64,000 bases of DNA from Dipodascopsis uninucleata var. uninucleata. Its lineage: Eukaryota; Ascomycota; Lipomycetes; Lipomycetales; Lipomycetaceae. Of this stretch, positions 24,157 to 37,270 are shown piece by piece; the stretch's first letter is position 1, and the number at the start of each line of letters is the position of its first letter. The notes under the pieces were generated by a model. The model saw nothing but the letters and a program-made list of their open reading frames with translations, had not been told where the DNA came from and did not search any database. The stretch lies in contig JAJLTO010000006.1 of the NCBI GenBank assembly GCA_030568195.1, positions 1 through 64,000 of the forward strand, written 5' to 3'. The translations under genes were made by a program, and so were the position numbers.

Positions 24157-25340
24157 ATGGATCCATTTTCGGATGCAGGTGGTAAGTATGCTTAGTAGGA
24201 CATGGAATACCAGATTTATTGCTATGATATGTGATGAATTGAAATCATTACTAACCAGTATTAATATCTACAAGAGCTTTTCACGATTCACAACCTCTTC
24301 TATCAAGGAGCTTATAAGGATGTGATTCAACAGCCTCTTTCGGGATATAGTGACACAACCGTAATACAAGCAAGAATATACTATTATCGTGCACAGATTG
24401 CATTGGGAAACGAAGACGAAGTGATTGCGGAATTGGCGGATACTGAAGGTGATGCAGGACTTGCTGCAGTAAAGGCACTAGCGCTTTACAAATCTGGCTC
24501 AAAGGTAGAGGCACTTGATTTAATCCAAGAATTGGCTGACATTGCCGGTGATGACGGCAATGTACAAGTGTTAGGCGCCACTATTTTGTATCTGGAGGGA
24601 AAAGTTGAAGATGCCCTGCTTTTGCTAAGTAAACATGAGGCCAATCTCGCGGCGTAAGTTGATATACTAGTAGATAGGATGTGTCCATTGTTTACGTCTG
24701 ACTGATCATATGTAGTGTTTCTTTGATTGTCCAGATACGATTGCAGCAGAACCAGCTCGATCTCGCGGTGAAAGAAGTTCAAATGGCCAAAAAGTGGGGT
24801 CAAGATAATCTGCTTGTTAACTTACCTGAAGCATGGGTTTGTCTACAAAAGGTAATAAAAAAGATAACTAGTCGTGAGAGTTTTCATATATCTAATATAT
24901 TCTTTAAAGGGAGGTGATAAATATCAAGATGCTTTCTATATATACGAAGAACTTTCGCAGATACCTTCTTCGTCTAACGCAAGAACACTAATTGGACAAG
25001 CCATAGCAGATATTCAACTAGGAAGACTTCCGGAGGCTGAAGATGCTATTAATGCTGCCCTAGAAAAGGATGCAACCAATCCTGATGTCTTGGTAAATGC
25101 TATTGTTCTTTACACTCTCTTAGGGAAGGATTACTCAGAGTTCTTGAGGTAAGATGATCACTATTTGTAGTTGAATTAATTATTATAATATTCATTTGTC
25201 CAGCGTCAGCTAACGTAATTTTTCTAAATAGTACATTAGAGTCTACTGATCCTTCATCTTCATTTTTACAGGATCTGCAGGCAAAGAGGGATTCATTCGA
25301 TGAGTACGCAGCTCAATATAGTGCATTGGTCATTGAATGA
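24157..25340 (+). CDS. SEC28: Coatomer subunit epsilon (COPI)
   Basis: A component of the COPI coat that carries Golgi-to-ER and intra-Golgi traffic; epsilon-COP stabilises alpha-COP. Exons are 24157-24181, 24275-24653, 24716-24851, 24910-25148 and 25232-25340, giving 295 residues, the usual size. The N-terminus MDPFSDAGELFTIHNLFYQG matches the family after splicing at the CAAG acceptor before 24275. The rest is an all-helical TPR-like solenoid (for example ALDLIQELADIAGDDGN, GGDKYQDAFYIYEELSQ, LGRLPEAEDAINAALEKD and NPDVLVNAIVLYTLLGK). The last exon ends AAQYSALVIE. All four introns are in frame. Confidence 0.95.
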
Positions 25341-28121
25341 AGATAAAATAATGTTCAAGGCTCTAAATTATAATGAGATATCTTGAGTGCTAATTGATCT
25401 TTTCAGTAATGTTGTTAGAATTTGTTCACAGACAACTAGCTATGTAATACTCTTCGAAAGATATATAGAAATATAATACTAAGTTTCATAAAATTGCTAT
25501 TAACATTGTTAGGTCTTTCACTTCTGCCATGAATTAATCAATTAACACGTATTAGATCGTAAACCTAAGTTAAAAAGTTCCCTAACATCAATGGGCATCG
25601 TTTAATCGTTTCGAATCGTTTTACCGGAATCCGCACATATTTTCAATTAGAAATATACGTGATATTCCATACTCTGCCAGGTCATTTTTACGAGATCAAC
25701 GAGCTCACGTGCATTTTACAGTTGTTCACTTGAATGACACGTTTTCCAGAAACCCGTTATACAGTTTCCTCAATAACATTGACTAGGCAATGGTACAGTT
25801 ATGTCATTTAAGATCATTTACTTGATATCATATCTAATAATTTTAATTAGCACATCTAGCATAAACTTCAAATTTGCTGAACATAATAAGAGAGGCTATT
25901 ATTACGTTTGCACATTTAGCAAAATCTTCATCTACTGCTAAGCATCTAATAAGTTTAAACAAATAGTCAAATGTATGTCTTGTAATATGTGGGAAGGGTT
26001 ATATTCAACATTAAGTACCTGCATATTATTCTTATCTATTAAACCTTAAGTAGCAAAATATTTTCTGAGCCATATAGTTAGCGAACATGAAATTCTTTTG
26101 GCCAGAGATTTCATGACGTAGTGTCAACAACTTATTGATTGTGTTCTGCTTTCAGATACTCACTAATCATAAATATAAAAGCAAAATGCGCTAGTATGTG
26201 AAGAGTTCATGATACGGTAGTAACACCAGAACTAAGGACAAGTGTCGAAACCAAGCGCTGATCGCTTATTACTACATAGAAAACTTATAATAGTCACGAA
26301 GCAGCAATGACGATGGAACTCGAGTAACCAATTGATGGCAGCATTCTATTATGCAATGTCCAACCCACTTCCACCAGCCAGGTACTCACATCCATTCTCC
26401 ATTAGATACTCATGTTTTTGACTTCTTTCAGACAAGAATAACTAGAAGAAAAATTCAACATGCAAAAAGGCTCGTGACTTTCCCTGCGATTCATAACTGC
26501 TGAACTCAGGAGGAAATAATATAAACGCTAATAGGGCAGATATCATAAAACGTTCTGCCATGGAATTTTATATCCTGGTAATACATTACGAGACAGCTAC
26601 GACTATCTTAATTATGACTTCTTGAAGATGAATATGATTAAGGGGTGAATATAATGTATCTGTTAATAACGAAGAAACTTATATCTCCGCTTATGATACG
26701 GGTACAGCAAAATAAATTTGTGAAAGGATGAAAATCAGTGGATTCTGTGCAGAAAGCATTCAAATTACACTAGGCAGCTGCTTACATTACGCATCATCTT
26801 GCATACTAGATTAAATTGCCAAAAGTGTGCGGTAGCTCTATCATATCATGACGATGGCATCTATTTGTTCATCATAAAGTACTACAATATTGGGTGTCTG
26901 GTCACTGACAATGTCCTACGTAGTCCATCCCACTGATCATATGCAAACAAGACTAGAGAAGCCAAAACCTGGGGAACAATGATATCATTTACGCTATTAT
27001 AAAACGTTTTCTCTTGTGCATATTAGTTATCTAGTTATCTAGCGGTACTTCATTCATATTTTTCAGTCATACATGGGTATGAACTCTTGAGGCCATACTA
27101 TTTTATTATTTGAAGAGCTTTCATTTTTTTGTCAGTATGAGCTTTCTGTCTGCAACTCAATAGCATTACAGTGTGGATCATGTTTCAAAACCGGCCCATA
27201 ATTTAATTACATTGCTGGGATTCCCCCGATGAGAACAAGTACAGATATGACATCGTCATTTGGTGTGCTTGCTAAACAAGCTCTGAACTTCTTGTATGGT
27301 GGCGATCACATATCACTATGTGACTAAGACACCAACACACTCTTGTGAGTTTAGTCCAGCAATATGCTATGCATTATGATGTAATTGTACATCTTCACTA
27401 ACTATATTTGGAATATCACGGTTTAGGTTTCGTATTCACGTCACTTTGATGATGAATGTAAAAGTGGCCAAGTCCCATTCGCCTCATTTAAACCCAAACC
27501 ACATTCTACATAGAGAAGTCTTTCTAGAATCAATTTTCTTACCCTACTAGTGTTACAAGTTGATAGCACACGAGAACCTTACCCATGCCAAATACTATGG
27601 TTTTAGTAGTTTTCTCCAGCATTATGAAACGTAGAGGACTCCACATTATACCCTTTTCAAGCAAATTACCACTTTTATCGATAGAGCGTCAATTAATTAC
27701 ATACTGGGACATTCATTATGCAGAAATATGCATATACTCAATCTACTAGCCATTTTTGTTTAGTGGCAAGTACTTTCTACATGTGAATGTACCTAACTTT
27801 AACTACATAGAAATTCAGCGGCTTACGCCGCTCAAAAAGGCATTTCAAATCTAAAATATGGAAAACTCAAGAAAAACTTACTTGACAGAGTACCAATCTA
27901 CTTCGCCATCAGAAAACAGAAATCGCCTCTACTCACGATATCTGTAACAGGACTATCTCTACAGTGCAACGCCGAAAATATATATATCTGCTTCTTCGCC
28001 GTCTATATTGTTATTATCATTTTATTTTATCACTTAAAATTAAAAGATAAAATATCATACAATTTTGAATAAATCAATACACGATATTTTTATATAAACG
28101 TATAAAATAAGTATATACAAG
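25341..28121. other. Gene-poor 2.8-kb spacer
   Basis: No open frame of useful length and no recognisable gene on either strand. Sequence is AT-rich with somewhat mixed composition between 26.2 and 27.8 kb, which could be a heavily decayed repeat, but I cannot assign a family. A perfect 6-bp inverted repeat with a 4-base loop (AGCGGC-TTAC-GCCGCT) is at 27817-27832, followed by CAAAAAGG. The last 150 bases should hold the HAD phosphatase promoter. Confidence 0.5.
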
Positions 28122-29021
28122 ATGTCCGGAAATATTAGTGAGCATGCTCCTACCAGAAAAGATATTGCTATTTTTTCTGACTTTGACGGTACTATTTTCA
28201 TGCAAGATACTGGCCATGTTCTCGTTGATAAACATGGCTGTGGTGCTGAACACCGTCAGAAACTAGACAACCAAATTCATACTGGTGAACGTTCTTTTCG
28301 AGATGTTTCGGACGAGATGTGGGGTAGCTTGAAAGTCCCATTTGACGAGTCTATGGAGGCTATGAAAGAACATCTTGTGATTGATCCTGATTTCATAGAA
28401 TTCCATGACTTTTGTATCCGTGAGGGTATTCCGTTTAATGTTATCTCAGCTGGTCTAAAACCTGTTCTTCGTGGTGTTCTGAACGAATTTTTGGGACATC
28501 ATCAATCTAAGCGTATAGACATCATTTCCAATGACGCTGAAATTTCTGAAGATGGCTCAAAATGGAAGCCTATATGGAGACATGATAACTCTCTAGGACA
28601 TGATAAATCTGTTTCTATCAAAGAATGCAGAGCACAGCTTAAGAAACATTTGTTAGGAAATAAATCTCCGTTGATTATTTTTATCGGTGATGGTGTGTCA
28701 GATTTACCTGCCGCTCGAGAAGCAGACGTTCTTTTCGCAAGACATGGTCTGCGATTAGAAGAATATTGTATAGAACACGGTATCGAATTTATTCCGTTCG
28801 ACACGTTCGCTGATATTGAAAGAGAAATTGCAAAGATTCTTGACAGTGGTGATCTTGAGAGATATAAGAAGCCACAGAACAGGGTCAGCTCTCGTATTGG
28901 CAATAAGCATGGCCGTGAGTTTTTTGGCTCTATTGATACTAAGAAGGCTAGGAAAGCCGACAAAGCACGTATGTCGCCGATAAGCGCTCGCTTTAACAAA
29001 GGAATTGCCATTGCTCAATAA
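28122..29021 (+). CDS. HAD-superfamily phosphatase (phosphoserine phosphatase-like)
   Basis: A soluble small-molecule phosphatase of 299 residues in one exon. HAD motif I is SDFDGT with the nucleophile Asp20 and acid/base Asp22. Motif II is the NVISAG segment, a lysine for motif III lies in the WRHDNSLGHDKS region, and motif IV is FIGDGVSDLPAA. Spacing and the helical cap after motif I (DTGHVLVDKHGCGAEH) match the phosphoserine phosphatase/MtnX-like subgroup. The closest yeast relative I can recall is YNL010W. The true substrate is not visible from sequence. The C-terminal 50 residues are basic and probably flexible. It stands alone between two gene-poor stretches. Confidence 0.88.
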   Translation: MSGNISEHAPTRKDIAIFSDFDGTIFMQDTGHVLVDKHGCGAEHRQKLDNQIHTGERSFRDVSDEMWGSLKVPFDESMEAMKEHLVIDPDFIEFHDFCIREGIPFNVISAGLKPVLRGVLNEFLGHHQSKRIDIISNDAEISEDGSKWKPIWRHDNSLGHDKSVSIKECRAQLKKHLLGNKSPLIIFIGDGVSDLPAAREADVLFARHGLRLEEYCIEHGIEFIPFDTFADIEREIAKILDSGDLERYKKPQNRVSSRIGNKHGREFFGSIDTKKARKADKARMSPISARFNKGIAIAQ

Positions 29022-31276
29022 AGTCTATCTTTTTTGTTTTTATTTTTGCATGTACTTAGAATGATATTTGGTATTTGGGTTGTCTTTCTCTGAAATGGTG
29101 TTGGTTTTTTGGTATGATATGAATATATTTGGGTATATAATTATTTGTGATTTCATTTTTCAAGTTTCCAGTAATTCGTAGAGTCCTAGCACTTTTGTAC
29201 TATTCTAAAAGAAAATTGACACCAATCAAATATTGCTTGTAGTAATATGAGAAAGACCGTGAAATCAGCTCTGCAAGAATAAAAAATTAATCATAAAAAA
29301 AGCCTGTAAAACTTGAGCACAGTAATTTGAATTATCTCGTATATAAAATTAAGTGCGATATTATTTAATATCCCTCAAAATGTATTCAAGCAGCTAGTAA
29401 TACAGATTTTCACCAAAACCTGCTCGACATCTCACAATTTTACGTATTTCCTCATTAATAACATAATTGGCAGTTGGACTGTCCTCTATAGTATTCATAG
29501 TTGCTCACATTTTGTAACCATTCATAGATGTATCTGTATATGTATATTCACTTCATGATCTGCTGAGATATACACGAGGTACTATTGCACGTTTTGGTCC
29601 TTATATCAATCTACAATTGTCCATGTTAAACGTATGCGCACAATGGTTGCGTACCAGTAATAAATGCGTATATGATCGATGTCCAAGTTTGCGACACACT
29701 TATATTCAGTGCACCATTATTATATTTTTGATCAGACAAATACCTATCACCTCTGATATCCAAAGACCAAGCAATGAGTATCCTAAGGATGAGACCTGTC
29801 TTTACCTAAAGCTGTGAAAGAAAGTTATCCATTCGCTTCCATGAAGACTGCCAGGTTGCATGATCAATAATTAATCTTAATCATTCTAGAAATCGTCTTG
29901 ATTACCTTCATCTTCATTTCTACTTGTCTCTTGACCAAGCCCGTCATTTATTACCAGACGTATATACAGATAGAACGTCAGTTACATAATAAATATACTG
30001 CTCAAGAATTTCCCGTCTGAATTTCCCGTTTCTTGTTATCATCGTGTTCTCTATGTGTAATGACTAACTATTGCGCCGGCAAAAGTGATGCTCTGATGCT
30101 GACCTACGCTAGTCCGGGCTTCCTGGTGAATCAGCTTATTATCGATTCCTATAGCATTAACACCTTGTACATGAATTAAATTAGTAGTGCTATTTAAAGA
30201 CGTTAAAGCAGATGTCTTGAAAGTAACAACTAAAGTTCTCACGAATGAATATACATAGTCGTAACTCATATTCCAATCACTCAATTCAGCTACATTACCA
30301 CCACGCAACCTACACAACACTAAGGATCTAAGCACATCTGCATATAATACGTAATGCCATTTTCACTAATCATTCAATAACTATATTATAGTCTAAAATT
30401 CAAAAATTAAGCATAACAGTTTACCAAATTCACTTTCTGATGTTCGAAAACGTAAAAAGCTTGGTCATTTATCTTAATTTTTGAAAAATAAAAATACAGC
30501 AGAGGAAGACTTTATATGTTGCCGTCTGTAATATATAAAGATGGATTTAAGTGGCGGGGTCAATAAATATGTATATATCTAGTAATATAACAACTAGACT
30601 ATAGGATTCTCCGATGTCAGCATACACCGGAAATCCAGATCTTAGACTATTTTAGAGAGCTATCCGCAAATGGGTCATGAGGATGGGCTCACAGTTGAAT
30701 ACTTGTGTACAGGTTATCTATAATTGAAGCTTACTAATGCATACATGTGGAAGTCTATAATCACTAATATTCGCGATATTAATAATATCTTGTAATATCC
30801 GTTCCGTAAGAATTAATTTCCTCAAGGCTCTCCATCTCTATTTCATGTAGTTTACTACAAGGGAGCTCGAATTCGGAGAAGAGTCGATTAAATGATGCTT
30901 GAAGTTTAGGTGCTCGTGAGTACTACATATGCTTATCGTAGCCAAAGAATAATAGATCCTCCACTTTAATAGGTCTTTCATCTTACGTGTAATGGTCCTT
31001 AGGAAGTCTTATGAGTTGTAGTCATTTAATATACATCTATTAGATGTTCCGATTGCATGGTTGTAAAACGATGAGGATGTGAAGACATTTATAGTTTAGT
31101 GACTGCTACGCCTCTGCGGAGTAAGGGCAGTAAATATCGTCCACATATTTACATTTGGTGCTTTGAAGTATTATGCCGCCATACCTTCCACTGCTTAAAA
31201 AGTATGTCAAAGAGCAAGTAACGAGATAAATTGCCGTTGATCTAGCTATTGTCACAAGTAATACAAATTCATAGCT
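29022..31276. other. Gene-poor 2.25-kb spacer
   Basis: No supported gene. A 94-codon open stretch at 30051-30335 on the minus strand (starting MLRSLVLCRLRGGN) and a 66-codon one at 29617-29817 on the plus strand have no recognisable content. The right end should carry the promoter of the glycine-cleavage gene. Confidence 0.5.
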
Positions 31277-32678
31277 ATGCTATCCACTATTTTACGAAGA
31301 GAGTCTTCAGAGAGAAGAAATTTGTTACGTAGTATCCTCTGGGTACGCGCATACTCAATAGATCATGATTTGAAGAAAACACCGCTGTATGATCTCCATA
31401 TTTCGAACGGTGCCAAAATGGTACCTTTCGCTGGGTACAGTATGCCTGTTCTGTATGACTCTCAGACTCATATAGAAAGTCATCAATGGGTCAGAAATCG
31501 TGCTGGTCTTTTTGATGTATCTCATATGTGCCAACATATTTTCAAAGGTACAGATGCAACTGCATTCCTAGAGAAAGTGACGCCGAGCTCGCTCAAAGAG
31601 CTACGTCCTTTCAATTCTACGCTCTCGACTCTTTTACTACCAACTGGAGGAATCGTGGACGATACGATAATAACGAAACATTCTAAGGATGAATACTACA
31701 TTGTAACAAACGCTGCGTGTAGAGAGAAAGATATTTCCTTCCTCCAGTCAGAGATGAAAGGATTCTCAAACTTATCTCACATCGTCTTAGAAGATTGGGG
31801 TCTTGTTGCTTTACAAGGGCCTCTTTCATCCAAGATTCTACAAAATCTGACGAGCGAAAATCTCTCTGAGTTGAAGTTTGGAAAATCTGCCTTTGTAAAA
31901 TTTGGCGACCAAAAGTTTCATGTTGCACGCGGTGGTTATACAGGTGAAGATGGGTTTGAGGTAAGAGTCACCGAATTTTTTATATCGAAGATAGAACGAA
32001 TAACAATCTTAATTATACTAATACCGACTTATCTAGATATCGATTCCAGAGAGATTATCTATCCACTTTACTGAGAAGCTACTGCAGTCTTCACCACAAG
32101 ATTTAAAACTAATTGGTCTTGCGGCTCGCGACTCCCTGCGTTTGGAAGCAGGAATGTGCTTATATGGTCATGATATTGATGAATCCACAACTCCTGTCGA
32201 GGGCTCATTGTCTTGGGTTATTGGTAAACGTAGACGAGAAGAAGGTGGTTTCAACGGATTTTCAACGATTATCGAGCAGCTGAAGAATGGGGTAACACGA
32301 CGACGGGTTGGATTCTTTGTGTCTGGTCCGCCTGCAAGAGGTATGCGCTTTAAATCTGTGAGACTGCTAGTTCATTATTTGGAACTGACACTTCTTTCTT
32401 TTCTCCAGAGGGTTCCAGCGTTTACTCAAATGACGGTAAATTGCTATTGGGTAAGATTACGTCCGGAAGTCCTTCTCCTACATTAGGAAGAAACATTGCT
32501 ATGGGCTATATCAATAAAGGGTAGGTATATTAATAGCGACTTGCTTTTCTTCCGTATTAGTCTGACCATACGCAGGTATTTTAAACCCGGAACAGAGATT
32601 CTGATAGAAGTACGAGGTCGTAAACGACCTTCTGAGATTGCTAAAATGCCCTTTGTGCCGACTAATTACTATCGCTAG
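31277..32678 (+). CDS. GCV1: Aminomethyltransferase, glycine cleavage system T protein (mitochondrial)
   Basis: It takes the aminomethyl group from the H protein and makes 5,10-methylene-tetrahydrofolate and ammonia in the mitochondrial matrix. Exons are 31277-31960, 32037-32340, 32409-32520 and 32576-32678, giving 400 residues. The first 30 or so residues are rich in Arg, Ser and Leu and look like a matrix-targeting presequence. The T-protein pattern follows: [51 protein letters not shown] and [19 protein letters not shown]. The C-terminal barrel has [12 protein letters not shown] and ends [11 protein letters not shown]. All junctions are in frame. Confidence 0.96.
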
Positions 32679-33069
32679 GTGTCGAACGAAGTAAGATAGA
32701 AATATGATGCATAGCTTATAATTAGAGACGTTTCACTCCTGAATTTAGTTTAAATTATTCTGTATATTATTGTCTTGAAATTTTATTTCTTTTTAAAATA
32801 AGTGAATTGCAGCTTTTGAATTTATGTCCAATACATACAGGCTATTGGTAAAAGACAGATCGAATATATGTTGCTAGAACATAAAGTATAGGCGGAAAAG
32901 TCGTAGACCACCCGAAAGTAACCATAAAATTTTTAGTTGAAATATTTTTCCCATTTCTTAATACTTTTTTTTCTAGTAAATTTCAAAAAAATTTTCATAT
33001 AGCTATATAATATATAGTATATCTACAATTTCAATAGCTTAACTTTTCAATATAAGATCTAGAACCGCA
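32679..33069. promoter_or_regulatory. Spacer between GCV1 and spermidine synthase
   Basis: A 391-base spacer holding the GCV1 3' end and the spermidine synthase promoter. T-rich and A-rich runs occur at about 32940-33000; no specific site was recognised. Confidence 0.45.
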
Positions 33070-34392
<1,323 letters not shown>

Positions 34393-34786
34393 TAAATTCA
34401 TTAAAAGTAGACAACTATAAATCAAGAAGATCAAAAGACATTCGAATTCTGTAGATATCAAATTTTGAGGTATATGATACTTCTGGAGAAATTAGGAGAT
34501 ATTTTGCATGTAAAATTTTATCAAGAGTCATTGATCTAATCAATTAACTCTCTCTAATATTATATCTATTACAATTATTACATAATTTTGTAACAGATTT
34601 GTGGTCAGACGTAACATTTGTGCTATACCTTACCAATAATTTGGAAACTAGTTAACTCTATTATAACAATTGGTATGCGTCAAATTGCTATTTGCAAGTT
34701 CTTGATTATTACTGATAATATTTTATTACAATCAATTAAAGAGAAAGGAGATTTATTAAAAGCAACTTACAACTATACACTAAAGA
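34393..34786. other. Convergent spacer, no gene seen
   Basis: The 3' flanks of spermidine synthase and prohibitin 1 meet here over 394 AT-rich bases. No gene is seen. Confidence 0.5.
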
Positions 34787-35780
34787 CTATCTCAGATTCA
34801 AGAGGAGAGTGTTTCCTCCTCCATTACTTCCAGATTGTGAACTATCTCCCTGAGGCACATACGTAACATTAGGTGAATGGGCAAGAGTAGACGCGATTTC
34901 TTTAGAGGCTTCAAATCGTCTAATTAGAAGGAGGCCATCACCAGCCTTCTCTAGAGCTTTAGAAACAACCTCGGCAGCCTCTGCTTCTCCTTCAGCACGA
35001 ATAACAGCTGCTTGACGTTCTTGCTCAGCCTTTTCGACTATAAATCGAGCTCTCTCTGCATCCTGTTGAGCAATTTGTTTCTCTTCCACAGCTTTCGTAA
35101 ACTCCTTTCCAAAAGTCATATGTGTGATTGAAACGTCTTCGAGAGCAATATTAAATTCATTTGCTCGCTTGACGAGATCATCTCGAATTCTTCCAGAAAC
35201 AATTTCACGCTGGGTAATTAAATCAGCTGCATCAAATTGGGCGACAATAGCTTTTAATACTTCATTTCCTATAGAAGGTAAAACCCTTTCGTCATAATCT
35301 AATCCCAAGTTCTGATAAATCACTGGAAGATGCTGAACTACGGGCCGATGGAGTACTCGCAGCGTCAATGACACCATCTGTAGGTCTTTACTACCTGTAG
35401 TAGTAGCAATATTTCGTGGCTAACATTAATGATTAGAAGATGTATATACTAGCTATGCATATAAATAGCAACTTCCATAACTTACTGTTGTGCGAACATC
35501 CATAATAACAGCCTTTTGGAGCCAAGGAATTAAAAAATGTGTACCCTCAGAGATTACTTCTTGCTTAACGCCTGAAAGTCTGTCGAAAATGACAGCTCTT
35601 TTTCCTCCCTGGACATCGTACATAGATGCCTGAGCTAAAGCAACCACAACCGTAGTAGGAACAGCCAGACCTAGAATAAATAAAAAATATTCACAAGTAA
35701 GAATGTTGGATCAAGAAATTTTAATCACGCAAATCTATCCACTTACGATATATCCAATTTAGAGTTCTTACAGAAGCCAT
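34787..35780 (-). CDS. PHB1: Prohibitin 1 (mitochondrial inner membrane)
   Basis: It assembles with prohibitin 2 into a ring in the mitochondrial inner membrane that chaperones membrane proteins and controls m-AAA protease. Exons are 35780-35747, 35670-35486 and 35419-34787, giving 283 residues. There is an N-terminal membrane/targeting segment (about residues 9-28, [12 protein letters not shown]), then the SPFH band-7 domain ([56 protein letters not shown]). A long C-terminal helix ([20 protein letters not shown]) follows. The tail after residue 260 is Gly/Ser-rich. It is divergently paired with QCR8, another mitochondrial inner-membrane gene. Confidence 0.96.
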
Positions 35781-36274
35781 TCCTTGATTCTATATTCAAC
35801 ACACAGAAAATAAATAGAGTATCTATACACTATAATTCAAGAAAGATTAACACCTGCCGATGAAATCAGTATTTCTTGCACAGAACTAAAAGATGTCCAA
35901 GAAGTGACGTTAGTTTAGGTGTTGAAGTTTAGTCCCGGGTAACACTCTGGAGAATATTATCCAATGAATGTGAGAATATATTTTACAGTATAAAACCCTA
36001 ATACTGCGCTGTCTCTTGATATTCTGCAAATATCGGAACAAATCGAAATATTTTTAAAACGTAATAATCAACAAATTGGGTTATCAGTCGTTTTTCTATT
36101 CAATCTTAATTATCGATATAACGTAAGTAACCAGATGAACTGAATTATAATATAGTTTATTGCAATATGTCTTTTCGGAAAGTGCAGAAATGAGGGTCGT
36201 GGAAGTCTTTAGTCAAAGACGGGGAGGTGAAGTAGAGATGCTAACGTGCTTGGAAATCTATAGTACAAGCAAAA
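35781..36274. promoter_or_regulatory. Divergent promoter, PHB1 / QCR8
   Basis: A spacer of 494 bases between two head-to-head genes whose products both act in the mitochondrial inner membrane. No classic CCAAT (HAP complex) box was clearly seen; an ATTGGG at about 36075 and CCAATG at about 35961 are possible weak matches. Co-regulation is inference from layout. Confidence 0.5.
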
Positions 36275-36740
36275 ATGGGTGGAGGAGCACACCACGGATA
36301 TATGGGATGGTGGGGTGATATGGGTAAGTTCAATTCTTAAATTTCGACAGATGAATTATGTAGCGGGAAGTGATGCTAACAAAGATATCGTTACAGGTGG
36401 CCCGAAGCAGAGAGGTAAGCTTCAAGTCTATGTGCTCTTCACAAATGCAGAGTTCGAGAAAAATGCAACTTAGTAACATTGAGTCCACTTCTCAATTTTT
36501 ATCATATACTAATGAACTATTCTAGGTATCATTACTTACTCGGTTTCTTCTTACGCTCAGAAACCACTAGCTGGTGTTTTGTATAACGCGGTTTTTAACA
36601 CTTTCAGAAGAGTCTCTTCTCAGGCATTTTATGTTATTGCGCCTGCATCGCTTTACTTGTACATCATCATGAAGGCTAAGGAGAGAAATGAGTTTTTGTA
36701 CAGCAAGGCTGGCCGCCATGAATTGGAAAAGTTGTTATAA
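36275..36740 (+). CDS. QCR8: Cytochrome b-c1 complex subunit 8 (ubiquinol-cytochrome c reductase)
   Basis: A small subunit of respiratory complex III in the mitochondrial inner membrane. Exons are 36275-36323, 36397-36414 and 36526-36740, giving 93 residues, the normal size. The middle exon is only 18 bases. The protein starts MGGGAHHGYMGWWGDMGGPK, followed by QRGIITYSVSSYAQKPLAG, a typical QCR8 opening that binds cytochrome b. A single membrane helix (about residues 52-70, QAFYVIAPASLYLYIIM) follows, then a basic C-terminal tail. Both introns join in frame with good donors (GTAAGT, GTAAGC). Confidence 0.95.
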
Positions 36741-37270
36741 TTTATGACTGCTTCAAGTTCGATAATACAGTTTGTTGCAATATAAACTGAGGTTTTTGTG
36801 GTATATCGCATTTGTAGCAGATAACATAAAGGATATGCTATTCCAGTTTGTAACTGCTTATACTATCCAAAAATAAATCCAAGAATAAAACAAATAAAGA
36901 GAAGAATATATTACTAATTTTGTGACCAAATATAACTTAACACACATACTGGGCAACTCCAATTAAAATTGCAAAATAAAATCAAACTATACAAAGAAAT
37001 TATCTCACTAGCCGGAAACAAAGCAGATGTTACTGCTTTTCTAGTAGTTCTAAGATAAACATAAATGCATCTTGGTCCATTTGATCATTTTTCGTACGAG
37101 GTGCAAGAAAATCACTCAATAGCCAAAAATTCAATGTATAAATATATATATTTATATATATGCTGTAATCATAATGTGTGACTATCATATCCACTCCAAA
37201 TATCAATATGTACATATAGCATATATGCGATTATGTAGCTAATCTCAGCGACAAAACCACTGATAATTTC
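36741..37270. other. Convergent spacer with a short TA tract
   Basis: The 3' flanks of QCR8 and NAD kinase meet here. A TA-rich simple tract lies at about 37138-37162. No gene is seen. Confidence 0.5.

Noticed and set aside
30051-30335. 94-codon gene on the minus strand
   Set aside because: No recognised domain or splice context, and length is within chance for this spacer.
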